Shown here: positions 1 to 5,475 of the stretch, piece after piece
Layout of the letters: each line of letters opens with the position of its first letter
How positions within the stretch are numbered: the first letter of the stretch is position 1
Source: Anaerolineaceae bacterium
Lineage (GTDB): Bacteria > Chloroflexota > Anaerolineae > Anaerolineales > Anaerolineaceae
Direction of reading: 5' to 3'
DNA: 5,475 nt
Assembly (NCBI GenBank): GCA_028699715.1
Contig: JAQVUC010000094.1
Coordinates: 1 to 5,475 of the forward strand
Program-made: the position numbers and the translations under genes
The notes under the pieces: model-generated
The model's input: only the letters and a program-made list of their open reading frames with translations
What the model was told of the DNA's origin: nothing
The model's database searches: none

Positions 1-510
1 GATGGCACCATCGCGGTTATTGCGGTTGATGCGGTTTCAAAACCATTGGACATCACGTCCCTCCTGGACCGGGTGGCCGACCTTGAAGCAAAATCCGACT
101 TAGTGATTGTTTCGCTGCACTGGGGGATGGAATATGCTGGGGAACCCACAACTTTACAGCGGGAGCAGGCCAAGCAGCTTGCCAACGCCGGGGTGGATGT
201 CTTATGGGGACATCATCCGCATGTGCTTCAGCCTGCGGAGTGGATTGTCTCAGAAAATGGAGAACATCGAATGCTGGCTCTTTTCAGCCTGGGTAACTTG
301 CTTACAGACCAGACCATGACTTATGAAACGCGTCACTCAGCCCTGGTTCAAATCCGTTTTCAGGCAGGAGAAATAAGACAACTAAGCTTTCAGCCCCTGG
401 TCCTGCTGCAAAAGGAGGGTGAATTATCGCTGGCCTATCCGCATGAAGAGGCAGTGAAGCACATCAGTGAGCGCTTGGGCTGGACAGAACTTAGCCAATC
501 TTTGCCATAG
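1..510 (+). CDS. CapA-family (PGA_cap) protein, C-terminal part; 5' end outside window
   Basis: The reading frame is open from base 1, so the N-terminus lies outside the window; 169 residues and a TAG stop are visible. The fragment shows the hallmarks of the CapA/PgsA capsule-synthesis family, which has a calcineurin-like metallophosphatase fold. These are SLHWGMEY (about visible residues 38-45), GHHPHVLQPAEW (70-81, a His cluster typical of the metal site) and FSLGNLL (95-101). In characterised systems such as Bacillus, CapA/PgsA takes part in poly-gamma-glutamate synthesis or export at the membrane. Many homologues in other bacteria stand alone with no known substrate, and no capB/capC partner is visible here. 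I therefore call the family, not the polymer. A TTG at 46 in the same frame is an internal codon, because conserved-looking sequence continues upstream of it. The gene converges with the reductase gene and shares its terminator. Confidence 0.9.
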   Translation, partial: DGTIAVIAVDAVSKPLDITSLLDRVADLEAKSDLVIVSLHWGMEYAGEPTTLQREQAKQLANAGVDVLWGHHPHVLQPAEWIVSENGEHRMLALFSLGNLLTDQTMTYETRHSALVQIRFQAGEIRQLSFQPLVLLQKEGELSLAYPHEEAVKHISERLGWTELSQSLP

Positions 511-564
511 AAAATCAAGCTGTGCATTGATGACAAGAGCTCCAACTCGTACTTAAATAATAAA

Positions 565-610
565 GCCGCGCTTTCCCAGGTTTGAGAAAAGCGCGGCGTC
601 TTTATCTTTT
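565..610. terminator. Bidirectional rho-independent terminator
   Basis: A 10-bp GC-rich perfect inverted repeat, GCCGCGCTTT at 565-574 and AAAGCGCGGC at 588-597, encloses a 13-nt loop. On the + strand it is followed by a T-rich tail (598-610, gtctttatctttt). On the - strand the stem is followed by TTTATTATTT (564-555). It lies between two convergent genes, 55 bp after the CapA-like stop and 21 bp before the reductase stop, so it can end both transcripts. Confidence 0.9.
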
Positions 611-618
611 ATAAAAAA

Positions 619-1602
619 TTAGTTTACTTTGACATCGTCCGGGTAGTCTGCCAGGGCGGTATCGATGCGCTGCATGACCTCATCGGTCAGCATGGGGACA
701 ACATCCAAAGCCTTGAAGTTTTCTTCAATTTGGCTCAATTTGCTGGCGCCGGTGATGACCGTGCTGACGTTGGGGTTCTTGAGCACCCAGGCCAGGGACA
801 TTTGCGGCAGGCTGACGCCTAAATCATCAGCGATTTGGGCCAGGTTCTCAACCGCTTGCATGCGCTTGGGGTCTGAGAACATCTCTTTCAGCCATTCGTA
901 GCCAGGCAGGCTGGCGCGGCTGCCCTCGGGGAAATTGCCGCCGCGATACTTGCCGGTCAGCATGCCGGATTTCAGTGGGCTCCAGGTGGTTGTGCCCAGA
1001 CCCAGTTTGCGATAAAGAACATCGTATTCCTGTTCAAAGCGGGTACGGTGGAGCAGGTTGTATTCGGGCTGTTCCATGCTTGGGCCGATCAGGTGATGCT
1101 TTTTGGCGATTTTTGCTGCTTTGAGGATAGCTTCAGCCGGCCATTCAGAGGTGCCCCAATAAAAGGCTTTTCCTTGATTAATGACATGGTTGAAAGCGCG
1201 TACAGTTTCCTCAATGGGTGTTTCAGGGTCGGGTCTGTGGGCAAAGACCAGGTCAACATAATCCAAGCCAAAGTTGCGCAGGGAACGGTCCACACCCTCA
1301 ACGATATGTTTGAAGCTCAAACCAAGTTCGTTAGGAGTTTTTCCGCCCCAGAAAATTTTAGTAGAGAGAACATATTGTTCCCGCGGCCATCCCAATTCAC
1401 GTAAGGCCTGACCCATGATTTTTTCAGATTCGCCACTGGCGTAGGCTTCGGCGTTGTCAAAAAAGTTGACACCGCGATCCCAGGCTGCAGCCATGAGTTG
1501 CTTGGCGTTTTCAATATCAACTTGATTGTGATAGGTCACCCAGGACCCAAAAGAAAGTTCAGATACTTTTAATCCAGATTTTCCTAAATGTCTATAATTC
1601 AT
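619..1602 (-). CDS. Aldo/keto reductase, Kv-beta-like (AKR6/YghZ-type) subfamily
   Basis: This is a 327-residue, full-length cytoplasmic (beta/alpha)8-barrel oxidoreductase predicted to use NADPH on aldehydes or ketones. The N-terminus [21 protein letters not shown] and later blocks [32 protein letters not shown] and [16 protein letters not shown] closely resemble the potassium-channel beta-subunit-like AKRs. The full catalytic tetrad is present: Asp49 and Tyr54 (FFDNAEAY), Lys82 (STKIFWGG) and His122 (VFAHRPDP). Cofactor-binding segments are WSPLKSG (207-213) and [12 protein letters not shown] (284-295). The ATG start is supported by a GGAG six bases upstream (1609-1612) and by the fit to the family N-terminus. 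The physiological substrate cannot be told from sequence. Bacterial members often detoxify small aldehydes such as methylglyoxal. No channel gene lies next to it, so a channel-subunit role is not suggested. The gene appears monocistronic, with its own promoter and terminator. Confidence 0.95.
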   Translation of the reverse strand: MNYRHLGKSGLKVSELSFGSWVTYHNQVDIENAKQLMAAAWDRGVNFFDNAEAYASGESEKIMGQALRELGWPREQYVLSTKIFWGGKTPNELGLSFKHIVEGVDRSLRNFGLDYVDLVFAHRPDPETPIEETVRAFNHVINQGKAFYWGTSEWPAEAILKAAKIAKKHHLIGPSMEQPEYNLLHRTRFEQEYDVLYRKLGLGTTTWSPLKSGMLTGKYRGGNFPEGSRASLPGYEWLKEMFSDPKRMQAVENLAQIADDLGVSLPQMSLAWVLKNPNVSTVITGASKLSQIEENFKALDVVPMLTDEVMQRIDTALADYPDDVKVN

Positions 1603-1608
1603 TATTCA

Positions 1609-1612
1609 CTCC
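1609..1612 (-). promoter_or_regulatory. Ribosome binding site of the aldo/keto reductase gene
   Basis: On the - strand GGAG lies six bases before the ATG at 1602. It is the only clear Shine-Dalgarno match in front of any gene in this window, and it fixes the reductase start. Confidence 0.75.
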
Positions 1613-1625
1613 GTTTTTTTATTTT

Positions 1626-1631
1626 ATTATA
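1626..1631 (-). promoter_or_regulatory. Predicted -10 box of the aldo/keto reductase promoter
   Basis: A perfect TATAAT reads on the - strand (1631 to 1626), placing the transcript start near 1619 and giving a leader of about 17 nt that contains the GGAG site. No good TTGACA-like box lies 16-18 bases further upstream; the hexamer at 17-bp spacing is TATATT. The promoter may therefore be weak or need an activator. Confidence 0.5.
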
Positions 1632-1710
1632 GAGGTTTCAAGCGGCAAAATATAGCTTGCTGTAAAGGGTAGACAGCCGAAAAGAACTTTGGCAATTACT
1701 GCTTTTCCGT

Positions 1711-1739
1711 TGACGTTAAAATCGGTCCGTGATATTATT
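1711..1739 (+). promoter_or_regulatory. Strong sigma-70-type promoter for tRNA-Glu
   Basis: The -35 box TTGACG (1711-1716) and -10 box TATTAT (1734-1739) are separated by exactly 17 bp, and a TG at 1731-1732 forms an extended -10. Each hexamer has one mismatch to consensus. The expected transcript start, about 1746, is only four to five bases before the mature tRNA 5' end at 1751, leaving a very short leader for RNase P to remove. The gene downstream may also depend on this promoter. Confidence 0.85.
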
Positions 1740-1750
1740 TCTAGCCTAAT

Positions 1751-1823
1751 GCCCCCATCGTCTAGTGGCCCAGGACGCGGCCCTCTCAAGGCCGAAACCA
1801 GGATTCGAATTCCTGTGGGGGCA
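1751..1823 (+). tRNA. tRNA-Glu, anticodon CUC
   Basis: A complete 73-nt cloverleaf can be folded by eye. The acceptor stem is GCCCCCA (1751-1757) with TGGGGGC (1816-1822). The D stem is GTC/GAC (1760-1762 with 1774-1776). The anticodon stem is CGGCC/GGCCG (1778-1782 with 1790-1794), enclosing the loop CTCTCAA with anticodon CTC at 1785-1787. A four-base variable region follows, then a T stem CAGGA/TCCTG with loop TTCGAAT (1804-1810). The discriminator base is A1823. The 3' CCA is not encoded, since T5 follows directly, so a CCA-adding enzyme is needed. The tRNA reads GAG; reading GAA would need a UUC-anticodon isoacceptor elsewhere. A near-consensus promoter lies just upstream. Confidence 0.97.
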
Positions 1824-1878
1824 TTTTTGTTTCCTGTAACTATTTTGGGAAAGTCGGGTTTTATATCTTGAGTTTAAA

Positions 1879-2979
1879 ATGAACACGAACATTTCCCCCA
1901 AGATCCCTTATCCCCGTTTTCAAATCCGCAGAAGCATCCTGAACCAACTTTCCAGAGCTCTGCTGCGCTTGTTTTCAAAACTACGCGTCAGCGGGCTCGA
2001 AAATATTCCCAAAGAGGGTCCCGTGATCCTGGCTGGTAACCATGTTTCAACACTTGAACCAATGCTGATGGCTACTTTTCCAAAGCGCTTGGTTGAGCTT
2101 TTAGGAGCAGGGGACATTCCTTTTGAAGGCTTTGTTGACAATCTTGTTAACTTTTATGGATTTATCGCCGTCAATCGGGGCAACATTGATCGGGAAGCGA
2201 TGAACCAGGCGCTTGCTGTGCTTAAACAAGGTGGGGTGCTTGGCATCTATCCGGAAGGCGGCACCTGGAAACCGGGTCAGATGAAAGCTCAGGTAGGCGT
2301 TGCCTGGTTGAGCAGCAAGGGGCAGGCCGTGGTTGTTCCCATCGGTTTCAGCGGATTTAAAGATAGCTTTTCTAAGCTGATGAACTTCAAACGCCCAAGA
2401 TTGGAAATGAAAGTCGGTCAGCCAATCCCAGCCCTGGCCATTCACGAGAGTGATAAACCGATCAAAGAAATTTACCAGGATTACGCGGACATGGTGTTGG
2501 AACGAATCAGAGCTCTGGTCGATCCGAAAGAATTTTTGGAAGTTCCGGAAAGAAGTGAGTACAGCCTGCAGGTGCTGACCGGGAAAGAGGGAGAGACTTT
2601 CCAGGAAGTGGATTTGACTGGCTCAGACGCGCTGGCGGAATTTTTCTTCTCCCCTGTCTTGTTAAACAGCTTTATCAGTAACCTTAAAAAACCAATTGAA
2701 TCACTCTATCCAAATGAACAGGAAAGAAGTAATCAAGTTTTTTCTGACGCGCTGCAGTCCGTTATCGAAGTGCTGAAAGACAACCCCGGCTTTTTCACCT
2801 ACCGAATGGGGATCGAAAGAGGGCACAAGATAGAGAAGGCAATACAGGCTTTGATCGAAATTTTAGACCATGCCGAAGGCGCTGATCAAAGCGTTATCCT
2901 GAAAGCCCGGGCGCTGTTCCGTTATCCGGATGGCCGCGTGGAAGAAAAAGCGCATGATTACGATATCTACCCCGGGTAA
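1879..2979 (+). CDS. Lysophospholipid acyltransferase (PlsC/LPLAT)-like protein with C-terminal extension
   Basis: The protein has 366 residues. Residues about 35-215 form a glycerolipid acyltransferase (PlsC/LPLAT) domain, the fold that transfers acyl groups to lysophosphatidic acid or related acceptors at the inner membrane face. The usual four blocks appear in order: GNHVSTLEP (53-61), GFIAVNRGNID (94-104), YPEGGTW (124-130) and VVVPIGFSG (151-159). In block I the expected H-X4-D is H55-X4-E60. This conservative change may alter activity, so the PlsC (1-acylglycerol-3-phosphate acyltransferase) reaction is only inferred. Residues about 220-366 exceed a typical PlsC of some 200-250 residues, and I recognise no domain in them. 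They look soluble, charged and partly helical, ending in YPDGRVEEKAHDYDIYPG. No signal peptide or strong membrane helix is evident. The ATG at 1879 has only a weak GAG (1870-1872) upstream. The gene starts 55 bases after tRNA-Glu and may share its promoter. Confidence 0.85.
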   Translation: MNTNISPKIPYPRFQIRRSILNQLSRALLRLFSKLRVSGLENIPKEGPVILAGNHVSTLEPMLMATFPKRLVELLGAGDIPFEGFVDNLVNFYGFIAVNRGNIDREAMNQALAVLKQGGVLGIYPEGGTWKPGQMKAQVGVAWLSSKGQAVVVPIGFSGFKDSFSKLMNFKRPRLEMKVGQPIPALAIHESDKPIKEIYQDYADMVLERIRALVDPKEFLEVPERSEYSLQVLTGKEGETFQEVDLTGSDALAEFFFSPVLLNSFISNLKKPIESLYPNEQERSNQVFSDALQSVIEVLKDNPGFFTYRMGIERGHKIEKAIQALIEILDHAEGADQSVILKARALFRYPDGRVEEKAHDYDIYPG

Positions 2980-2999
2980 GTTTGAGTTCAACTGACCGC

Positions 3000-4724
3000 T
3001 TAAGCTGCTTCCGAAACTTTTATATCCTTGATATTCAGCTGCAATGACTGCCGGCCCTGGTAGTCGTTGATCTCGAAGGTATAGGCCACATCAACATACT
3101 CAGGCAAGTTCTGCATCCAGTGTCCCTGGTTGAAAGCAATCGCGTCGAATTGATGAAAACCAGCTCCAAGGGTCAGCTTGAGATGGCGGCCGTCACCAAC
3201 CGCGTAGGCACGCGTGACTTTGCAGTTTCGGCTGCAAAAGAGGGCGTCCGGGTTGTTTGAACCAGTCGGTTCCAGTTGGGCAATATCGGAGAGGATGCCG
3301 GGAATATGCTCAGGTTTGAGTTTATCCAGGGAGATTTCATAATCGATGAACAGTTCCGGGGCCAGCTCGATCCCAGCCAGGCGTTCCCGCGCGATTTGGA
3401 TGATGCGCTCCGTAAAATTCTCGATCTGATCTACAGCCATTCCCAGACCAGCGGCCATGGCATGCCCACCGTAGTGATCCAGTAGGTCATCACAAAGCTC
3501 CAGCGCTTCCACGATGTTGAATTCTGGAATGGTGCGGCAGGAAGCTTTGACCATGCCGTCCTCAAGTCTGCCGACAATAGCAGGTTTGTAGAAACTTTCT
3601 GCCACCCTGCCAGCAGCCAAACCAACCACCCCCTCTTCGTACTCTTCGGAAAAGGAGATAACGATGGGGATGTCAGGGTCAGCAGCACTGGCCTCTGTGA
3701 CCACTTTTTCTTGAATGGCGTGCATGATGTCTTTGCGCTGGGAATTGTAATTATCCAATTGCTGCGCCAGAGAGCCGGCTCTAAAAAGGTCTTGTGTGGT
3801 GAGCAACTCAAAGGCGGCCAGGGCGGAGTCCATCCGTCCGGCGGCGTTCAAGCGCGGTCCGATTCCAAAACCCAAGTGGGAAGCATTGATCTTCTCAATT
3901 TTGATCCCGGCGGTTTGGATCAGGGAATAAAGACCCTGCCGCTGCGTGGAGCGCAGAACCTGCAAGCCTGCTTTGACCAGGGCGCGATTTTCACCGTCCA
4001 AGGGGGCAATATCCACCACCGTGCCAATGCTGACCAGGTCAAGCCACTGGCGCGGGTCTATCTGAGGCTGAGGGTATTTTTTCAAGTAGGCCAGAGCAAT
4101 TTTGTAAGCGATGCCAACCCCGGCCAGCATTTTGTAAGGATAGGGGTCGCCTGGTTGATGAGGGTCAATGATAGCGTCCGCCTCGGGGACTTGCTTCCCG
4201 GGCAAATGATGATCACTGACGATCACGTGCATACCCAAGGATTTGGCCAATGCGACTTCATCAATCGCCCGGATACCACAATCAACTGTGATGATCAGGT
4301 TCACACCTTCAGCAGCCAGCTGTTGGATGGCCTCTTTATTCAAACCATAGCCTTCATCAAAGCGATTGGGGATGTAGACCCTGGCATCGCTTCCGATTTG
4401 AGTAAAAAACTCGTATAGCAAAGCGCTGGAGGTGACACCATCGGTATCATAATCGCCATATATTGCAATTTTCTGGTTTTCTTGCAGGGCGTCATGAATC
4501 ATGTCGACCACCTTGTCCATATCCTTAAGCGCAAAAGGATCGGGGTTGGTGGGGGAATCCTGACTTACATAGGCGCGGGCGATCTCTGCGGTGTCAATTC
4601 CCCGATTAAAGAGCAATTGACGCATAAATGGAGAGAACTCAGCAAGTTCCCGGCTGATGTGAGCGGGGATGAGGGGGGAAACAGTCCAGCGTTTTTTGAT
4701 GATGTGATTGTTATTTTCAGTCAT
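3000..4724 (-). CDS. recJ: Single-stranded-DNA-specific exonuclease RecJ
   Basis: This 574-residue cytoplasmic DHH-superfamily nuclease is predicted to degrade single-stranded DNA 5' to 3' with Mn2+/Mg2+ in recombination and mismatch or base-excision repair. The motifs run in order: DYDTDG (91-96), TVDCG (146-150), DHH (171-173), GTVVDIAPL (234-242), GPRLNAAGRM (289-298), and the DHHA1 glycine/histidine block GGHAMAAGL (419-427). An OB-like C-terminal region follows (about 460-574). Length matches bacterial RecJ. DYDTDG has Thr where Ala is common; the metal-binding aspartates are kept. I chose the ATG at 4724. A frame extension to a TTG at 4763 adds 13 residues (MPTGTITSKKRRP), but that codon lies upstream of a plausible -10 box (4747-4752). 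Neither start has a good Shine-Dalgarno site. The 3' end lies 20 bp from the acyltransferase stop. Confidence 0.96.
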   Translation of the reverse strand: MTENNNHIIKKRWTVSPLIPAHISRELAEFSPFMRQLLFNRGIDTAEIARAYVSQDSPTNPDPFALKDMDKVVDMIHDALQENQKIAIYGDYDTDGVTSSALLYEFFTQIGSDARVYIPNRFDEGYGLNKEAIQQLAAEGVNLIITVDCGIRAIDEVALAKSLGMHVIVSDHHLPGKQVPEADAIIDPHQPGDPYPYKMLAGVGIAYKIALAYLKKYPQPQIDPRQWLDLVSIGTVVDIAPLDGENRALVKAGLQVLRSTQRQGLYSLIQTAGIKIEKINASHLGFGIGPRLNAAGRMDSALAAFELLTTQDLFRAGSLAQQLDNYNSQRKDIMHAIQEKVVTEASAADPDIPIVISFSEEYEEGVVGLAAGRVAESFYKPAIVGRLEDGMVKASCRTIPEFNIVEALELCDDLLDHYGGHAMAAGLGMAVDQIENFTERIIQIARERLAGIELAPELFIDYEISLDKLKPEHIPGILSDIAQLEPTGSNNPDALFCSRNCKVTRAYAVGDGRHLKLTLGAGFHQFDAIAFNQGHWMQNLPEYVDVAYTFEINDYQGRQSLQLNIKDIKVSEAA

Positions 4725-4746
4725 AGGTCGTCTTTTTTTTGATGTA

Positions 4747-4752
4747 ATTGTA
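4747..4752 (-). promoter_or_regulatory. Possible -10 box for recJ
   Basis: TACAAT on the - strand has one mismatch to TATAAT and would start the transcript near 4740, about 15 nt before the ATG at 4724. The -35 region is weak; TTCCAG at 18-bp spacing is the nearest candidate. If real, it excludes the TTG at 4763 as a start. Confidence 0.4.
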
Positions 4753-4839
4753 CCTGTTGGCAAGCTCTTACTGGAATTTTTGTTTCAGGTTCTGTGAGCT
4801 TGGGGTCAGCCTTGCAAGCAACAAAACACAAGGTGGATG

Positions 4840-4868
4840 TTGTTTGAAGAAAAGGACTGTTGTAAAAT
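4840..4868 (+). promoter_or_regulatory. Possible psuG promoter giving a leaderless transcript
   Basis: TTGTTT (4840-4845) and TAAAAT (4863-4868) are spaced by 17 bp. The expected start, six to seven bases after the -10 box, falls at or next to the ATG at 4875. That would give an mRNA with almost no 5' leader. This fits the lack of a Shine-Dalgarno site at normal distance; the only purine-rich stretch, AAAGGA, ends at 4856, 18 bases from the ATG. Confidence 0.45.
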
Positions 4869-4874
4869 TGAACT

Positions 4875-5475
4875 ATGAAAACTTACCTGCCTGTCCCAAG
4901 ATTTGACTCCTTACCCTACCAACTGAGCCAGGAAGTCGCTCGCGCAAAACAAGTAGGTTTGCCTCTTGTAGCGCTGGAATCCACCGTGATCACCCACGGA
5001 CTTCCACAGCCTGAAAATTTGCACCTGGCTGCAGCCATGGAAGCTGTTGTCCGTTCCAATGAAGCAACTCCGGCAACCATCGCGATCATGGACGGAAAAA
5101 TCAGAGTCGGGCTGACTGAAGAGGAAATGATTCGCCTGGCTTCAGCGGAAAAGGCGCGCAAAGTCAGCCTGCGTGATTTTGGTGTGACATTGACTCGGGA
5201 AGAAATCGGCGGCACAACGGTGGCGGCAACCATGTTTGTGGCTGAAAAACAGGGCATCAAGGTTTTTGCCACGGGCGGCATTGGTGGGGTGCACAGGGGT
5301 AATCCGATGGATATTTCGGCTGATCTGACCCAATTAGGCCGCTGCCCGGTGATGGTGGTCTGCGCTGGCGCAAAAGCCATTCTGGATTTGCCTTCAACCA
5401 TGGAATATCTGGAAACCCAGGGTGTGCCGGTGATCGGTTATAAAACCGATGAATTGCCTGCCTTTTATTCCGTTT
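4875..5475 (+). CDS. psuG: Pseudouridine-5'-phosphate glycosidase (PsuG), 3' end outside window
   Basis: From the ATG at 4875 the frame stays open to the window edge, giving 200 residues of a protein that normally has about 300. The enzyme cleaves the C-C glycosidic bond of pseudouridine 5'-phosphate to uracil and ribose 5-phosphate, reversibly and with Mn2+, in the cytoplasm. Family blocks are very clear: VALESTVITHGLPQPEN (32-48), PATIAIMDGKIRVGLT (66-81), RKVSLRD (95-101), GGTTVAATM (112-120), FATGGIGGVHRG (131-142), DISADL (146-151), VVCAGAKAILD (161-171) and TQGVPVIGYKTDELPAFYS (181-199). The expected catalytic and metal residues Glu35, Lys96, His140, Asp150 and Lys167 are present by motif position. 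The usual partner, the pseudouridine kinase PsuK (PfkB family), would be sought downstream, outside the window. The start fits the usual short N-terminal lead before the VALEST block. The gene diverges from recJ across 150 bp. Confidence 0.95.
   Translation, partial: MKTYLPVPRFDSLPYQLSQEVARAKQVGLPLVALESTVITHGLPQPENLHLAAAMEAVVRSNEATPATIAIMDGKIRVGLTEEEMIRLASAEKARKVSLRDFGVTLTREEIGGTTVAATMFVAEKQGIKVFATGGIGGVHRGNPMDISADLTQLGRCPVMVVCAGAKAILDLPSTMEYLETQGVPVIGYKTDELPAFYSV

Noticed and set aside
1048..1404. A 118-codon open frame on the + strand inside the reductase gene
   Set aside because: It is antisense to conserved reductase motifs, has no ribosome site and gives no domain-like product.
1804..1830. 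tRNA-Glu 3' end as an attachment site for an integrated element
   Set aside because: I see no second copy of the tRNA 3' end in the window and no integrase. The genes on both sides are ordinary chromosomal ones.
1830..1852. TTTCC/GGAAA inverted repeat after the tRNA as a terminator
   Set aside because: The five-base AT-leaning stem with a 13-base loop is too weak, and no T run follows directly.
1689..1871. A 60-codon frame across the tRNA-Glu gene and its promoter
   Set aside because: It reads through the promoter boxes and the tRNA cloverleaf, so it is chance coding potential.
2968..2978. TACCCCGGGTA symmetry at the acyltransferase stop as a hairpin or operator
   Set aside because: The loop would be one base, the stem is short and lies in coding sequence, and there is no T tract.
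3711..4418. A 235-codon open frame on the + strand opposite recJ
   Set aside because: It lies wholly antisense to clearly conserved RecJ motifs, its product has no recognisable domain, and it is best explained as a codon-bias shadow.
4764..4874. Possible riboswitch or regulatory RNA in the recJ-psuG intergenic region
   Set aside because: At about 150 bp in total, with short leaders predicted on both sides, there is no room for a structured leader, and I saw no extended pairing.
4916..5401. A 161-codon open frame on the - strand opposite psuG
   Set aside because: The + strand encodes unmistakable PsuG blocks here. The antisense product is Ser/Ala/Thr-rich with no family resemblance.

Overview
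The window is an ordinary bacterial chromosomal stretch of single-copy-type housekeeping genes. It carries no mobile element, CRISPR array, phage gene or toxin-type locus that I can see. Base composition is moderate (roughly half G+C). The gene styles recall Chloroflexota, class Anaerolineae: a PlsC-like protein with a YPEGGTW block, a Kv-beta-like aldo/keto reductase, weak or absent Shine-Dalgarno sites, and a tRNA gene without an encoded CCA tail. This assignment is an impression from protein style, not a database result.

Layout, left to right. The 3' end of a CapA/PgsA-like metallophosphatase-fold gene (+, ends 510) converges with an aldo/keto reductase gene of the Kv-beta-like AKR family (-, 619-1602). 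A bidirectional hairpin terminator (565-597) sits between them. A 148-bp divergent intergenic region follows, with a reductase promoter facing left and a near-consensus extended -10 promoter facing right. The right-facing promoter serves a tRNA-Glu(CUC) gene (1751-1823). Fifty-five bases further on is a lysophospholipid acyltransferase-like gene (+, 1879-2979) with an uncharacterised C-terminal extension and an unusual HX4E in place of the catalytic HX4D. Its 3' end lies 20 bp from the 3' end of recJ (-, 3000-4724), with no recognisable terminator between them. A second divergent region of 150 bp separates recJ from psuG (pseudouridine-5'-phosphate glycosidase, + from 4875), which runs off the right edge.

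The genes do not form one pathway. They cover cell envelope or polymer-related functions (CapA-like, acyltransferase), redox (reductase), translation (tRNA-Glu), single-strand DNA degradation in recombination and repair (RecJ), and nucleoside salvage or degradation (PsuG). I found no convincing new biological system. The points most worth a second look are the altered catalytic motif and extra domain of the acyltransferase, its probable dependence on the tRNA promoter, a possible leaderless start for psuG, and the abutting 3' ends of the acyltransferase and recJ genes.
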